A stretch of DNA of 64,000 nucleotides from the NCBI GenBank assembly GCA_965220235.1, contig OZ244815.1:992001-1056000 (forward strand), in the 5' to 3' direction. The translations under genes and the position numbers were made by a program. The notes below the pieces were generated by a model, which ran no database searches, was not told the origin of the DNA, and saw only the letters and a list, made by a program, of their open reading frames with translations. How positions within the stretch are numbered: the stretch's first letter is position 1; each line of letters starts with the position of its first letter. Positions 1 to 9,164 of this stretch are shown here, in pieces. Source of the DNA: Bin55 sp965220235 (lineage in GTDB: Bacteria; Pseudomonadota; Gammaproteobacteria; Pseudomonadales; Azotimanducaceae).

Positions 1-1111
1 GTTGGTAAACACGAGCGAGCGGTTCTAGAGCATCAACCGCGATCCGTTCGTTGATCTTGTGGATCGTGGCGTTTACTGGTCCAACCTCAACGGTCTCAAC
101 ACCTGTCGGTACGATGAAACGTGCATCGGACGTGCCACCTGCGGTCGACTTTTCGGTATCAAGTCCGGTGATCTCATTGATCGTTTCGACAACAATGTCA
201 GTCAACGCACCTTGTTTTGAGAGGAAAGGGAAGCCTGACGTATGCCAAGCGATCTCTGAAGTCACACCTGAATCAATTCCGTCGACAGCTTCCTCTACTG
301 CGCGCTTCAAAGACGCTTCGGTCTGTTCAGTACAGTATCTGAAGTTAAACGCCACTTCGACTTTATCAGGTATTACGTTGACGGCACCCGTTCCGCCGTT
401 TAGGTTCGAGATCTGAAAAGATGTAGGACGAAAGAACTCGTTGCCCTCGTCCCAAACCCGTCGCGTAAGCGGCGTGAGGCAACGAATTACCTCGTGCAGC
501 GAGTTTGGCGTGTCGTCAGGGTATGCGACGTGACCCAGTGGTCCGCTCAGCGTCAGCGTGCCGTTCAATGAACCTCGACGTCCTACGCGGATCGCATCGC
601 CGAACTGAGCGCTGGACGACGGTTCTCCTACAACGCAGTAGTCAATCGAATGATCACGCGCTTTGAGGTTTTCTATCACACGCTTCGTGCCATTAATAGC
701 AACATCTTCTTCGTCGCTCGTGATCAACAAAGCTAGCGAGCCAGCGTGGAAAGGATGTTGAGCAACGAATTGCTCCGCAGCCACAACCATCGCCGCGATG
801 CTGCTTTTCATATCGGCGGCGCCTCGTCCGTAGAGATAACCGTCGCGCAAAGACGGTTCAAACGGATCGCTGTTCCAGGATTCAAGCGAACCAACGGGTA
901 CGACGTCTGTATGTCCAGCGAATACCAAACAAGGCCTCGCTTCGCCGCGCCACGCCCAGAGATTGCTTACGTCCTCAAATGGCATTTGCTCGATGGTAAA
1001 GCCGATCGCCTCTAATCGCGTTGCGATGAGTTCCTGACAACCCTCATCGTTTGGAGAAATCGAAGGACGTGAAATCAACTCCCGCGTAAGATCGAGTACG
1101 TTTGTGTTCAT
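1..1111 (-). CDS. dapE: Succinyl-diaminopimelate desuccinylase, 3' end cut by window edge
   Basis: This M20-family zinc hydrolase removes succinate from N-succinyl-LL-diaminopimelate in the lysine and peptidoglycan pathway. The reading frame is open from an ATG at 1111 down to base 1 without a stop. The protein starts MNTNVLDLTRELISRPSIS and carries the GHTDVVP metal-binding motif near residue 66, the GRGAADMK motif near 96 and a TSDEED motif holding the catalytic glutamate. About 370 residues are visible against a family length near 375, so only a few C-terminal residues are missing. Its ATG overlaps the dapC stop in an ATGA junction, which indicates translational coupling of two steps of one pathway. 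Confidence 0.95.
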   Translation of the reverse strand, partial: MNTNVLDLTRELISRPSISPNDEGCQELIATRLEAIGFTIEQMPFEDVSNLWAWRGEARPCLVFAGHTDVVPVGSLESWNSDPFEPSLRDGYLYGRGAADMKSSIAAMVVAAEQFVAQHPFHAGSLALLITSDEEDVAINGTKRVIENLKARDHSIDYCVVGEPSSSAQFGDAIRVGRRGSLNGTLTLSGPLGHVAYPDDTPNSLHEVIRCLTPLTRRVWDEGNEFFRPTSFQISNLNGGTGAVNVIPDKVEVAFNFRYCTEQTEASLKRAVEEAVDGIDSGVTSEIAWHTSGFPFLSKQGALTDIVVETINEITGLDTEKSTAGGTSDARFIVPTGVETVEVGPVNATIHKINERIAVDALEPLARVYQ

Positions 1112-2298
1112 CTACGTATCTCGTCAGCGGCACGGCAAAGACGTCGAACGGCGTCGACGCAATCGTCGAACGGCGCGACCAAGGCAACGCGAATGTGGTT
1201 CGCGCCTGGATTCTTGTCTCCGACCGAGCGGCCGAGATATTTCCCAGGCAAAACCGTTATGTTCTCCCGGCGGAATAACTCAGTGGCGAACAACTCATCG
1301 TCGATACCGACATCAGGCCAATAGTAGAAGGCGCCGTTGGGTGGTTGTACACCAAACGTCCGGGACATTAATGTTTGCGTCGCTTCAAATTTGCGTCGGT
1401 ATGCAGCGCGATTTTCGATGACGTGTTCCTCGTCCAACCACGCGCGTTCACTTGTGTCTTGAACGTGAACGGGCATTGCGCAACCGTGATATGTGCGATA
1501 GTTGTAGTACTGTTCAATTACGAGTGGGTCACCCGCGACGAATCCTGAACGCAGTCCGGGGCAGTTCGAGCGCTTTGAAAGACTGTTGAACGCGACGCAC
1601 CGATTGAACTTCGGTATACCCATCGATGCGGCAACTTCGAGGAGTCCTACAGGTGCTTCGTTCTCCTTGAGATAGATTTCCGAATAGCACTCGTCAGAGG
1701 CTACGATGAAATCATGCTCTTGCGCTTTATCGATGACGTAAGAGTACAGTTCTCGATCAGCTACGTATCCTGTCGGATTTCCGGGTGAACAGACATATAG
1801 CAATTCAGTTCGCTGCCATACTTCAGTCGGTACCTCTTCAATCTCAGGTCTTTCTGTAGCTGGAACGTAGTACGGAGTCGAGCCACGTAGGAATGCAGAA
1901 CCTTCATAAATTTGATAGAACGGATTTGGTATCACCGTAGTCGAATTCGGGGCGCCGCTCAGAACAGCTTGACCGAGCGAAAACAGACCTTCTCTTGTTC
2001 CATTGACGGGCAGAATGCTCGTGTCAGGATCAAGCTCTATGAAATACCTCCGTTGTAGCCACTGTGCAATGGCTTCTCTCAATGACGTATTGCCACGAGT
2101 CGGTGGATAGGTCGTGAGACCTTGGTGGAGTAGGTCTGGATCAGACAGACACTCGATTACGAACGACGGTGGATCATGATTCGGTTCACCTAATGCCAAC
2201 GATACGTGTGGTAAGTTGGATTCAGATCGAATACCTTCCTTAAGTGCATTTAGACGTTCGAATGGATAAGGAAGTAACGCGGAAAGGTGACGATTCAA
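1108..2298 (-). CDS. dapC: Succinyldiaminopimelate transaminase
   Basis: This fold-type I PLP aminotransferase makes N-succinyl-LL-diaminopimelate from the 2-amino-6-keto precursor, the step just before DapE. The N-terminus (MNRHLSALLPYPFERLNAL) and the LGEPNHDPP motif are typical of proteobacterial DapC. Asn-174 lies in SPGNPTG and the PLP lysine is Lys-242 in SLSKRSNCPGLRSG. The length of 396 residues is normal. It lies 9 bases downstream of glnD and overlaps dapE by 4 bases, so glnD-dapC-dapE probably form one transcript. Assignment to DapC over other aminotransferases rests on both sequence and this context. Confidence 0.93.
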   Translation of the reverse strand: MNRHLSALLPYPFERLNALKEGIRSESNLPHVSLALGEPNHDPPSFVIECLSDPDLLHQGLTTYPPTRGNTSLREAIAQWLQRRYFIELDPDTSILPVNGTREGLFSLGQAVLSGAPNSTTVIPNPFYQIYEGSAFLRGSTPYYVPATERPEIEEVPTEVWQRTELLYVCSPGNPTGYVADRELYSYVIDKAQEHDFIVASDECYSEIYLKENEAPVGLLEVAASMGIPKFNRCVAFNSLSKRSNCPGLRSGFVAGDPLVIEQYYNYRTYHGCAMPVHVQDTSERAWLDEEHVIENRAAYRRKFEATQTLMSRTFGVQPPNGAFYYWPDVGIDDELFATELFRRENITVLPGKYLGRSVGDKNPGANHIRVALVAPFDDCVDAVRRLCRAADEIRR

Positions 2299-2307
2299 GA
2301 AAGAGCC

Positions 2308-4866
2308 TTAATGAGTCAGCTGCGGTAATTCAGCATTGATTCGATCCGTTAACCTTAACTGAAGGTCGTCGACGTCCGCGGGATTAGTAAGGGACGTCTC
2401 GTCCGTCGTACTCACCAGAAAGATATCCTCGACACGTTCGCCTAACGTTGTAATCCGTGCTTGGTGAAGCTCGATATTGAGTTCGACGAATAGCGCGCTA
2501 ATGAGCGCCAACAGACCGGGTCGATCTGCCGTGACGACTTCAAGACGGCTGATCCCGTTTGCGTTCGGCTCGTCAACCGTCACTCGTGCAGGCCGATCAA
2601 ATTGTTTGAGCTGCCTTGAGATTCGGCGATGTTGTCTCCGCTCTGGAGCCGATTCACCATCAATCACGCGTTGAAGCATGTCTTGGATTTCGGACTTGCG
2701 AGATTTCGGGACCAGATTCGCTTCGTCCTCCATGACGACAAATGAGTCGTAACAGTATCCGGATGAACCGGTGCCAATATTTGCGCGCATCACATTGAGA
2801 TTGAGAACGTCTAAGACAGCTACGCAATCAGCAAAAAGTCGAGGTCGGTCTTTCGTGTAAATAAAAATCGTGTAAAGACGCTCGTCGGCCACTCCGAATA
2901 GCCTGACTACGCCCTTTGCATCAGCGGGTCGGTGAACAATCGCATCCGCGATGTCCGCGAGTAGGGACGCTTCGTGCGATAGTACAAATCCGGTCGAGAC
3001 GTCGTCCCAGAGGAAGTCCAGATCAACGTTCTTTATTTGCCGTTGTTCGAGCGTAACCGCGGTTTCCTGTTGACGTTTTTCAACTGCCTGGATGCGTGCG
3101 TCAGTGCCGTACTCACCATGTTTGAGCGCTTCTAGCGTCGACGTATAGAGTTGAATCAGCAACGATTCGCGCCAGGCGTTCCATTCCTTTGGATTCGTCG
3201 CGTGAATATCAGCCGCTGTCAGCGCCATCAGATAGTGCAAGCGTTCCGAAGATTGCACTATCTTCGCGAATTTTTCGATATTGGCTGGATCTGAAAGATC
3301 TTCACGTTGAGACGTCATTGACATGAATAAATGGCGTTGAACGAGCCAAACAACAAGGTCTCGGCCACCTTCGTCGATTCCGACTTGGTCACAGAACTTT
3401 CCGGCGTCGACTGCACCAAGCGCTGAGTGGTTACCACCGCGCCCCTTTCCGATGTCATGGAACAAACCGGCGATAAATAACAGTTCAATGCGCGGGATTT
3501 TGGCGACGACATCACGAAGAAAAGGAAATAGATCTTCGAATTCAGGTAGGTACATGCGCCGAAGATTTCGCAGCAGGGTCATGGTGTGAGCGTCGACGGT
3601 ATAGATATGAAATAGATCGTGTTGCATCTGTCCGATGATGCGACCGAACTCCGGTATGTAAGTACCGAGGATGCCGTAACGACGCATCCGAGTAAGTTGA
3701 CTGACGACGGTGTAGGGTGACTTCAGAAGCGTGACAAAGAGTTCTCCGACTTCAGGATCGCTCCGAAAACGATCGTCGATCAAATCGAGGCTCTGACGGA
3801 TTTGTCGAATCGTATTTGCTCGTACGCCTCGAATGTCTGTTCGATTCGCCATGATGACGAATATCTCCATCAACGTAGCCGGGCGACGTTTGAAAACATC
3901 GCTTCCGGTCGTTTCGATGTAGTGGTTGCGGATGCGAAAGTTCTCGTTGATTGGCTCGAGCATGACTCGTCGTCGTTTTGAGAGAATCGCTTCAGTGAAG
4001 TGTTGTATCAGTATGTCATTGACTTCGCGGAGTTCGAGTACTCGCCGGTAATAGTCGCGCATGAACGCCTCAACAGCGAGCAATCCGTCGGAGTCTTTGT
4101 AGCCGAGACGATTCGCAATTTCGCGCTGATGGTCGAAGTAGAGTTGATCTTCTTTACGACCTGCGAGAAGATGTAGCGCGAATCGCACTGTCCATAGAAA
4201 ACGGCGACCATCAAACAAGGTTTGACATTCATGCTCTGTTAGGAACCCGCGTTGGATTAATTCACTCAAATCGGCGGTATCACAGTGTTTCTGCGTGATC
4301 CAACTGATAGTTTGAATGTCACGTAGACCCCCAGGCGAACTCTTGATATTAGGTTCGAGACCATACTCGATATCTGAGTAATGCTCGTGCCGATCGTTTT
4401 GCTCTTCGAGTTTGCCGTTAAAGAACTTATTGCTTGGCCATAAGAACCGGCTATTCAGCGCTCGATCTAGTTTCTGCGCTAGGCGCGGTGAACCAATCAG
4501 CAACCGCTTTTCGATCAAGGCGGTCATCACCGAGAGGTCGCGAATTGCTTCACTCTTACATTCACGGACTGTGCGCACGCTATGCCCGATCTCGAGTTTC
4601 AGATCCCACAGCAGGCGAATGAACTCACCGATCCTCTCATTGTTGCGCAGGCTTTCTTTAATGAGGATTAATAAATCGATATCAGACTTAGGATGTAGTT
4701 CACCTCGTCCGTAGCCTCCGACCGCAAAAAGCGCGCAATCGTCGTCATACTCGAACCAGTGGTGCCAGAGCTCGCATAGAAATGCATCGATGAACGTCGC
4801 GCGTTCACGCACCAGCTCTTCGACGTCTTGTCCAGCCCAGAACTGTTCGGCGAGTGCATCCTCCAT
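2308..4866 (-). CDS. glnD: Bifunctional uridylyltransferase/uridylyl-removing enzyme
   Basis: GlnD senses glutamine and adds or removes UMP on PII proteins, setting nitrogen regulation. The nucleotidyltransferase motif GGYGRGELHPKSDIDLL is at residues 50-66. An HD hydrolase motif (LFHDIGKG) lies near residue 468, and two ACT glutamine-sensing domains occupy the last 200 residues. The protein is 852 residues, shorter at the N-terminus than the roughly 890 of enteric GlnD. Upstream in frame there is a TGA inside the end of map and no ATG, GTG or TTG between it and the chosen ATG. It sits 46 bases downstream of map. Confidence 0.95.
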   Translation of the reverse strand: MEDALAEQFWAGQDVEELVRERATFIDAFLCELWHHWFEYDDDCALFAVGGYGRGELHPKSDIDLLILIKESLRNNERIGEFIRLLWDLKLEIGHSVRTVRECKSEAIRDLSVMTALIEKRLLIGSPRLAQKLDRALNSRFLWPSNKFFNGKLEEQNDRHEHYSDIEYGLEPNIKSSPGGLRDIQTISWITQKHCDTADLSELIQRGFLTEHECQTLFDGRRFLWTVRFALHLLAGRKEDQLYFDHQREIANRLGYKDSDGLLAVEAFMRDYYRRVLELREVNDILIQHFTEAILSKRRRVMLEPINENFRIRNHYIETTGSDVFKRRPATLMEIFVIMANRTDIRGVRANTIRQIRQSLDLIDDRFRSDPEVGELFVTLLKSPYTVVSQLTRMRRYGILGTYIPEFGRIIGQMQHDLFHIYTVDAHTMTLLRNLRRMYLPEFEDLFPFLRDVVAKIPRIELLFIAGLFHDIGKGRGGNHSALGAVDAGKFCDQVGIDEGGRDLVVWLVQRHLFMSMTSQREDLSDPANIEKFAKIVQSSERLHYLMALTAADIHATNPKEWNAWRESLLIQLYTSTLEALKHGEYGTDARIQAVEKRQQETAVTLEQRQIKNVDLDFLWDDVSTGFVLSHEASLLADIADAIVHRPADAKGVVRLFGVADERLYTIFIYTKDRPRLFADCVAVLDVLNLNVMRANIGTGSSGYCYDSFVVMEDEANLVPKSRKSEIQDMLQRVIDGESAPERRQHRRISRQLKQFDRPARVTVDEPNANGISRLEVVTADRPGLLALISALFVELNIELHQARITTLGERVEDIFLVSTTDETSLTNPADVDDLQLRLTDRINAELPQLTH

Positions 4867-4912
4867 GGCTTGGATGCGGCGTTTGAGATCGTCGAGCGAC
4901 TCTAGCGAAGCG

Positions 4913-5701
4913 TCAATGAAACGTTTCCTCTTCGCGTAGTGTCAGAATCTCGAAACCGTTCGAGGTGACAAGGATGGTGTGCTCCCATTGCGCAGACAAT
5001 CGATGGTCGCGGGTAACCACTGTCCATTCGTCGGTCAGCAGCTTGATGTGGCGGCGACCAGCGTTGATCATGGGTTCGATGGTAAATGTCATTCCTGGTT
5101 GAAGCTCGACACCTTCGCCCGGATTTCCATAGTGCAACACCATAGGTTCGTCGTGAAACTTGTCATTGATTCCGTGACCGCAGAATTCCCTTACGACAGA
5201 GAACCTTGCCCGTTCCGCGTGTTTCTGGATCACGTGCCCTATATCACCAAGCCGCGCGCCAGGACGCACCTGCTTAATTCCCAGATATAAGCACTCTTGA
5301 GTGATCGCGATTAATCGCTTCGCAAGCACACTCGGTTGACCGACAGTGAACATCTTGCTTGTATCACCGTGAAAACCATCCTTAATTACCGTGATATCGA
5401 TATTCAGGATATCCCCACGTTTGAGTACTTTTCTATCGGATGGAATTCCGTGGCACACGACGTGATTCACAGACGTACAAATCGACTTAGGGAAAGGAGG
5501 CGAATTGCCATTTCGATAGTTGAGCGGAGCTGGAATGCAGCTTAAGTCGTCGACGATAAATTCATGGCATATTCGGTCGAGTTCTTCGGTACTCACACCG
5601 GCTTTGACGTGGGATCCAATCATGTCTAGAACGCTTGCCGCGAGCTTACCGGCAATGCGCATTTTGTCGATTTCGCTTTCACTAAGCAGACGGATGCTCA
5701 C
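4913..5701 (-). CDS. map: Type I methionine aminopeptidase
   Basis: This cytosolic dinuclear metalloprotease removes the initiator methionine from nascent proteins. The metal ligands are visible in order: two aspartates in NIDITVIKDGFHGDTSKM, histidine in GHGIN, glutamate in TIEPMI and glutamate in QWEHTI. The frame stays open upstream to 5905, but family alignment starts at VSIRLLSESEIDKMRIAGK. I therefore choose the GTG at 5701, which has GGAAG a few bases upstream and gives 262 residues, the usual length. The gene is divergent from rpsB, as in many gammaproteobacteria. Confidence 0.92.
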   Translation of the reverse strand: MSIRLLSESEIDKMRIAGKLAASVLDMIGSHVKAGVSTEELDRICHEFIVDDLSCIPAPLNYRNGNSPPFPKSICTSVNHVVCHGIPSDRKVLKRGDILNIDITVIKDGFHGDTSKMFTVGQPSVLAKRLIAITQECLYLGIKQVRPGARLGDIGHVIQKHAERARFSVVREFCGHGINDKFHDEPMVLHYGNPGEGVELQPGMTFTIEPMINAGRRHIKLLTDEWTVVTRDHRLSAQWEHTILVTSNGFEILTLREEETFH

Positions 5702-5786
5702 GTTACTTCCGAGCGAGTTTGCATATCTGGTTGAGGATGCAAATACTAAGGAATGAATGCGACGGTCATCGGCTAATCGCTCTCCA

Positions 5787-5803
5787 TTCCTATAATTCCG
5801 CGC
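5787..5803 (+). promoter_or_regulatory. rpsB promoter -10 with GC-rich discriminator
   Basis: TATAAT at 5791-5796 is followed by a GC-rich CCGCGC discriminator. The 17-base string TTCCTATAATTCCGCGC recurs exactly in front of alaS at 43327-43343. No clear -35 hexamer is seen 16-18 bases upstream. GC-rich discriminators are typical of promoters under stringent control; applying that here is inference. Confidence 0.6.
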
Positions 5804-5942
5804 TCCGATGGCGGGCATTCCTCGCCAATAATCGCCTGTGCAACATTCGTTTGCGTTGCGGGTGGTCGTTTTTCGACGACGTATACAACGCAACTTGCAC
5901 GGCAAAGCGCTAGTAAGCGCAATCTAACCCGGAGATTAATCT
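5804..5942 (+). promoter_or_regulatory. Structured rpsB 5' leader
   Basis: About 140 bases separate the -10 from the rpsB ATG. The leader can fold TGGCG (5809-5813) with CGCCA (5823-5827), GTTGCG (5855-5860) with CGCAAC (5889-5894), and an inner GTCG/CGAC hairpin at 5865-5877. Autoregulation of rpsB-tsf by S2 through a leader RNA is known in gammaproteobacteria. That this leader binds S2 is inference. A ribosome-binding CGGAG lies about 9 bases before the ATG. Confidence 0.4.
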
Positions 5943-6731
5943 ATGGCAGACATCGGTCTGCGCGACATGCTTGATGCGGGTGTCCACTTTGGGCATCAAA
6001 CCCGTTACTGGAATCCGAAGATGGCTCCCTATATCTTCGGTTCGCGCAATAAAGTACACATCGTTCATCTAGAACGGACACTGGAGCTACTTGAGGAAGC
6101 ACTTGCGTCGGTTCGCCTGCTGGCGAGTCGGAATAAGCAGATTCTCTTTGTTGGTACGAAACGATCAGCGTCACGAACTATTCGTGAGCAGGCAATCCGA
6201 GCCGAAATGCCATACGTTGATCGGCGGTGGTTGGGCGGAATGCTGACGAATTACAAGACGATTCGTCAATCGATTCGTCGCTTGACCGATCTTGAAGGAC
6301 AGGACGCAATGTCCCAGTTTGACTTGCTACCAAAAAAAGAAGCGCTTCAAAAGCGTCGTCAAATGGACAAGCTGACGAAGAGTTTAGGTGGCATTAAGGA
6401 TATGGGTGGACTTCCAGACGCACTGTTCGTGGTCGATGTAATGCATGAGAGAATCGCAGTCGACGAAGCGAACAAGCTCGGTATACCCATCATTGGGGTC
6501 GTAGATACCAATAGTGACCCAGATGGTGTTGACTGGGTTATTCCTGGAAACGATGATGCGTTTAGGGCAGTGAGTCTATATGTGACAGCCATTGCAGATG
6601 CAATCATTGATGGACGGAAGTTAGAGGAACAAGGCGGCGTGACCACCGAAGATTTTGTTGCTGAAGCACCGGCAGAGGAAGAATCTTCGACCGAAGAAGC
6701 AACGAACGGCGAAGATCAATCGGACGGATAG
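5943..6731 (+). CDS. rpsB: 30S ribosomal protein S2
   Basis: S2 binds the 16S rRNA head-body junction late in small-subunit assembly. The N-terminus (LRDMLDAGVHFGHQTRYWNPKM) is the S2 signature, and GTKRSA and the RWLGGMLTNYKTI block are intact. The 262-residue protein ends in an acidic tail rich in Glu and Ala (from about residue 238), which many gammaproteobacterial S2 proteins have in shorter form. It is the first gene of the rpsB-tsf-pyrH-frr cluster and is divergent from map. Confidence 0.98.
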   Translation: MADIGLRDMLDAGVHFGHQTRYWNPKMAPYIFGSRNKVHIVHLERTLELLEEALASVRLLASRNKQILFVGTKRSASRTIREQAIRAEMPYVDRRWLGGMLTNYKTIRQSIRRLTDLEGQDAMSQFDLLPKKEALQKRRQMDKLTKSLGGIKDMGGLPDALFVVDVMHERIAVDEANKLGIPIIGVVDTNSDPDGVDWVIPGNDDAFRAVSLYVTAIADAIIDGRKLEEQGGVTTEDFVAEAPAEEESSTEEATNGEDQSDG

Positions 6732-6789
6732 CTCGCCCTTTTTCGTTCATTCCACTTGATACTCAATTCGACTTTGGAGCACGGTTGCT

Positions 6790-7635
6790 GTGAGTGACAT
6801 AGCCAAAATTAAAGAAATTCGAGAGCGAACCGGGATCGGTTTCGGGGACTGTAAGAAAGCGCTCGCTGCGTGCGATTGGGACGTAGAGAAAGCGATTGAT
6901 CACATCCGAAAGCAAAGCGCAGTCAAGGCTGCGAAGAAAGCCGATCGCACGGCCGCTGAAGGTCGATTGGCGATTAAGATCGCAGAAGACGGCAAATCGG
7001 GTGCGATCGTGGAGGTAAACGTCGAGACCGATTTTGCCGCTCGAAATGAACGATTCGGTGCGTTCTGTGACACGGTAGTTGACAAGGTTCTGACTGAAGG
7101 CCCCGATTCCTTGGAGTCCTTGGACGGTCTTCGCAAGGAATTGGTGCAGACGATTGGTGAGAACGTGACGTTGCGACGAGCCGATCGCTTTGTAGCCGGA
7201 TCCAATGACGGTTTTGTCTCATCCTATTTGCATACCAACGGCATCGTCGGCACCTTAGTTGAGATGGCATCTGGCGATGACCAGACTGCGCGCGACGTGG
7301 CGATGCACGTCACGGCATCAGAGCCTCTGGTCGTCAATGCTGACGACTTGTCCGAATCCGTTGTAGAAAAGGAACGCGAGATTTTGCTCGAGCAGGCGCG
7401 AGATTCTGGTAAACCGGATAACATCATCGAAAAGATGGTTGAAGGTCGACTACGCAAGTTTCGGGCAGAATCATGTCTCTCCGAGCAACCATTCGTCAAG
7501 GATCCAGAACAAAAAGTTGGCGCAGTACTGAAATCGCGAAACGCTGCTTGTGAGAGGTTTGTACGCTATCAGGTAGGCGAAGGGATCGAAAAGCGTGAAG
7601 ATGATCTCGCTGCTGAGGTTCAGAAGCTCATCTAG
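6790..7635 (+). CDS. tsf: Translation elongation factor Ts
   Basis: EF-Ts is the nucleotide exchange factor for EF-Tu. The N-terminal UBA-like domain carries RTGIGFGDCKKAL, matching the TGxGxxDCKKAL signature. The core contains NVETDFAARNERF, which corresponds to the TDFVA region contacting EF-Tu. It is 281 residues, normal for the family. The start is GTG at 6790, giving MSDIAKIKEIRERTG. It follows rpsB by 58 bases and precedes pyrH by 24. Confidence 0.97.
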   Translation: MSDIAKIKEIRERTGIGFGDCKKALAACDWDVEKAIDHIRKQSAVKAAKKADRTAAEGRLAIKIAEDGKSGAIVEVNVETDFAARNERFGAFCDTVVDKVLTEGPDSLESLDGLRKELVQTIGENVTLRRADRFVAGSNDGFVSSYLHTNGIVGTLVEMASGDDQTARDVAMHVTASEPLVVNADDLSESVVEKEREILLEQARDSGKPDNIIEKMVEGRLRKFRAESCLSEQPFVKDPEQKVGAVLKSRNAACERFVRYQVGEGIEKREDDLAAEVQKLI

Positions 7636-7659
7636 TCCCTCCTAGAAGAGATTCGTCAC

Positions 7660-8382
7660 GTGCGCTACCGGAGCATTCTTCTAAAGGTCTCTGGCGAAGC
7701 ACTCGGTGGCGATGATGGCACGGGATTTGACGCATCAGCGCTAGAACACCTCACCGCTGAAGTTGGATCTGTATGTGCGGAAGGGGTTGCCGTCGCATTG
7801 GTAATAGGCGCAGGTAATCTCGTACGTGGTCGGGACCTGCATAGCGAGTTGGGCAAGGCCGGTTTGCGACTAGTTTCCGCTGACCAAATGGGTATGTTGG
7901 GAACGATTGCTAACGGATTGGCAGTTCGAGACTTGCTCGGTCACGCCGGAATACCTACCGCGATTTTCGCTACTCACGGGATTCCTAGCATCGTTGCGCC
8001 TTATTCAGTTACAGATGCATTGGCTGCGATGCATGACGACAAGGTCGTTATCTGTGCGGGCGGAACCGGAAATCCTCTTTTCACGACCGATTCCGCGGCG
8101 TGTCTGCGTGGAATTGAACTTGGCGTCGATGTGGTCATCAAGGCGACGCAGGTGGACGGAGTCTACGATGGAGATCCTCAGACGAATCCAAACGCCATTC
8201 GATACGACTCGCTTACATTCGATGAAGCAATCGAAAAGCGACTCAAAGTAATCGATACGACAGCAAGCGCTCTTTGCCATGAAAACGGAATGCCGCTAAT
8301 CGTTTACAAATTCAAGAGCGACGGCGCCTTATCTAGAATAGTAAACGGCTCTAATGAAGGCACAATGATCCGCGCAAACTGA
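7660..8382 (+). CDS. pyrH: Uridylate kinase
   Basis: PyrH phosphorylates UMP to UDP, an essential pyrimidine step, and belongs to the amino acid kinase fold as a hexamer. The sequence starts RYRSILLKVSGEAL, with the Lys/Gly phosphate-binding region, and has VIGAGNLVRG and CAGGTGNPLFTTDSAA. The last is the bacterial UMP kinase active-site loop. The length of 240 residues is typical. The start codon is GTG at 7660. Its place between tsf and frr is near-universal in proteobacteria. Confidence 0.97.
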   Translation: MRYRSILLKVSGEALGGDDGTGFDASALEHLTAEVGSVCAEGVAVALVIGAGNLVRGRDLHSELGKAGLRLVSADQMGMLGTIANGLAVRDLLGHAGIPTAIFATHGIPSIVAPYSVTDALAAMHDDKVVICAGGTGNPLFTTDSAACLRGIELGVDVVIKATQVDGVYDGDPQTNPNAIRYDSLTFDEAIEKRLKVIDTTASALCHENGMPLIVYKFKSDGALSRIVNGSNEGTMIRAN

Positions 8383-8417
8383 GTGTCGGTTGAGCGCGGT
8401 TTAAAGGAGCGCAAGTC

Positions 8418-8975
8418 GTGATCGATGAAATACTCAGTGATGCTGATGAGCGAATGGACAAGTCGGTTAAGGCGTTAGTCGGCCAGTTCGCTGCGATCCG
8501 TAGTGGTCGCGCCCACCCATCCTTCCTAGATCCAGTCGAGCTCGACTATTACGGCGCTCAGACACCGATGAAGCACGTTGCCGCCATTTCGGTAGAGGGT
8601 GGTAGGACATTTGTGATCAAACCCTTTGATGCCGGCATTTTGAAGGCTTTAGAGAAAGCGATCTACGCGGCTGATCTTGGATTGACGCCAAATAACAATG
8701 GCGAGGTGATCAGACTTGAGTTACCCCCACTTACGGAAGAAAACCGACGGGACCTGATAAAGCAGGCGCATGCGGTCGCGGAGACCGCGCGAGTTGCTGT
8801 AAGGAATATCCGTCGTGATGCGATTCACGATATTCGAGAGTGCGTCAAAGAGAAACTTGCGACACAGGACGAAGGTCACGAAGGTGAGGATGAAGCCCAA
8901 GAACTCACGGACCGGCATGTTGAGCTCGTGGACAAGCATCTGGCGGACAAAGAAACCGACTTGATGGCGTTCTGA
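8418..8975 (+). CDS. frr: Ribosome recycling factor
   Basis: RRF works with EF-G to split the post-termination ribosome. The sequence contains AAIRSGRAHPSFLD, LDYYGAQTPMKHVA and the C-terminal helix with RNIRRDAIHDIRE, all family blocks. It is 185 residues, exactly the usual size. The start is GTG at 8418, with AAGGAG eight to ten bases upstream. The following 181-base gap is where E. coli carries dxr, which is absent here. Confidence 0.97.
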   Translation: MIDEILSDADERMDKSVKALVGQFAAIRSGRAHPSFLDPVELDYYGAQTPMKHVAAISVEGGRTFVIKPFDAGILKALEKAIYAADLGLTPNNNGEVIRLELPPLTEENRRDLIKQAHAVAETARVAVRNIRRDAIHDIRECVKEKLATQDEGHEGEDEAQELTDRHVELVDKHLADKETDLMAF

Positions 8976-9069
8976 CGCAATTTAGGCAAGAACATCCTGA
9001 TTTCAGCTGGTATTCTGAATTTTCAATTCGGTTAGGTGTCTATTACGCGAACAGGAAAGGAATCCTGTC

Positions 9070-9164
9070 ATGTATCACGCACAAGTGAAGCACGCATCAT
9101 TAAATTCGAGGTCTAAATGAGTAGTCGCACAGAATTCGACGTGGAGAATCCACAGCTTGACTAG
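9070..9164 (+). other. Two chained mini-ORFs ahead of uppS
   Basis: ATG at 9070 opens a 16-codon frame ending TGA at 9118-9120, which overlaps an ATG at 9117 in an ATGA junction. That second 15-codon frame ends TAG at 9162-9164, past the uppS TTG at 9157. AAAGGA precedes the first ATG, GAGG the second and GGAG the uppS TTG. A hairpin ACAGGA/TCCTGT (9051-9068) ends just before the first ATG. This may be a coupled leader or coincidence. Confidence 0.25.
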
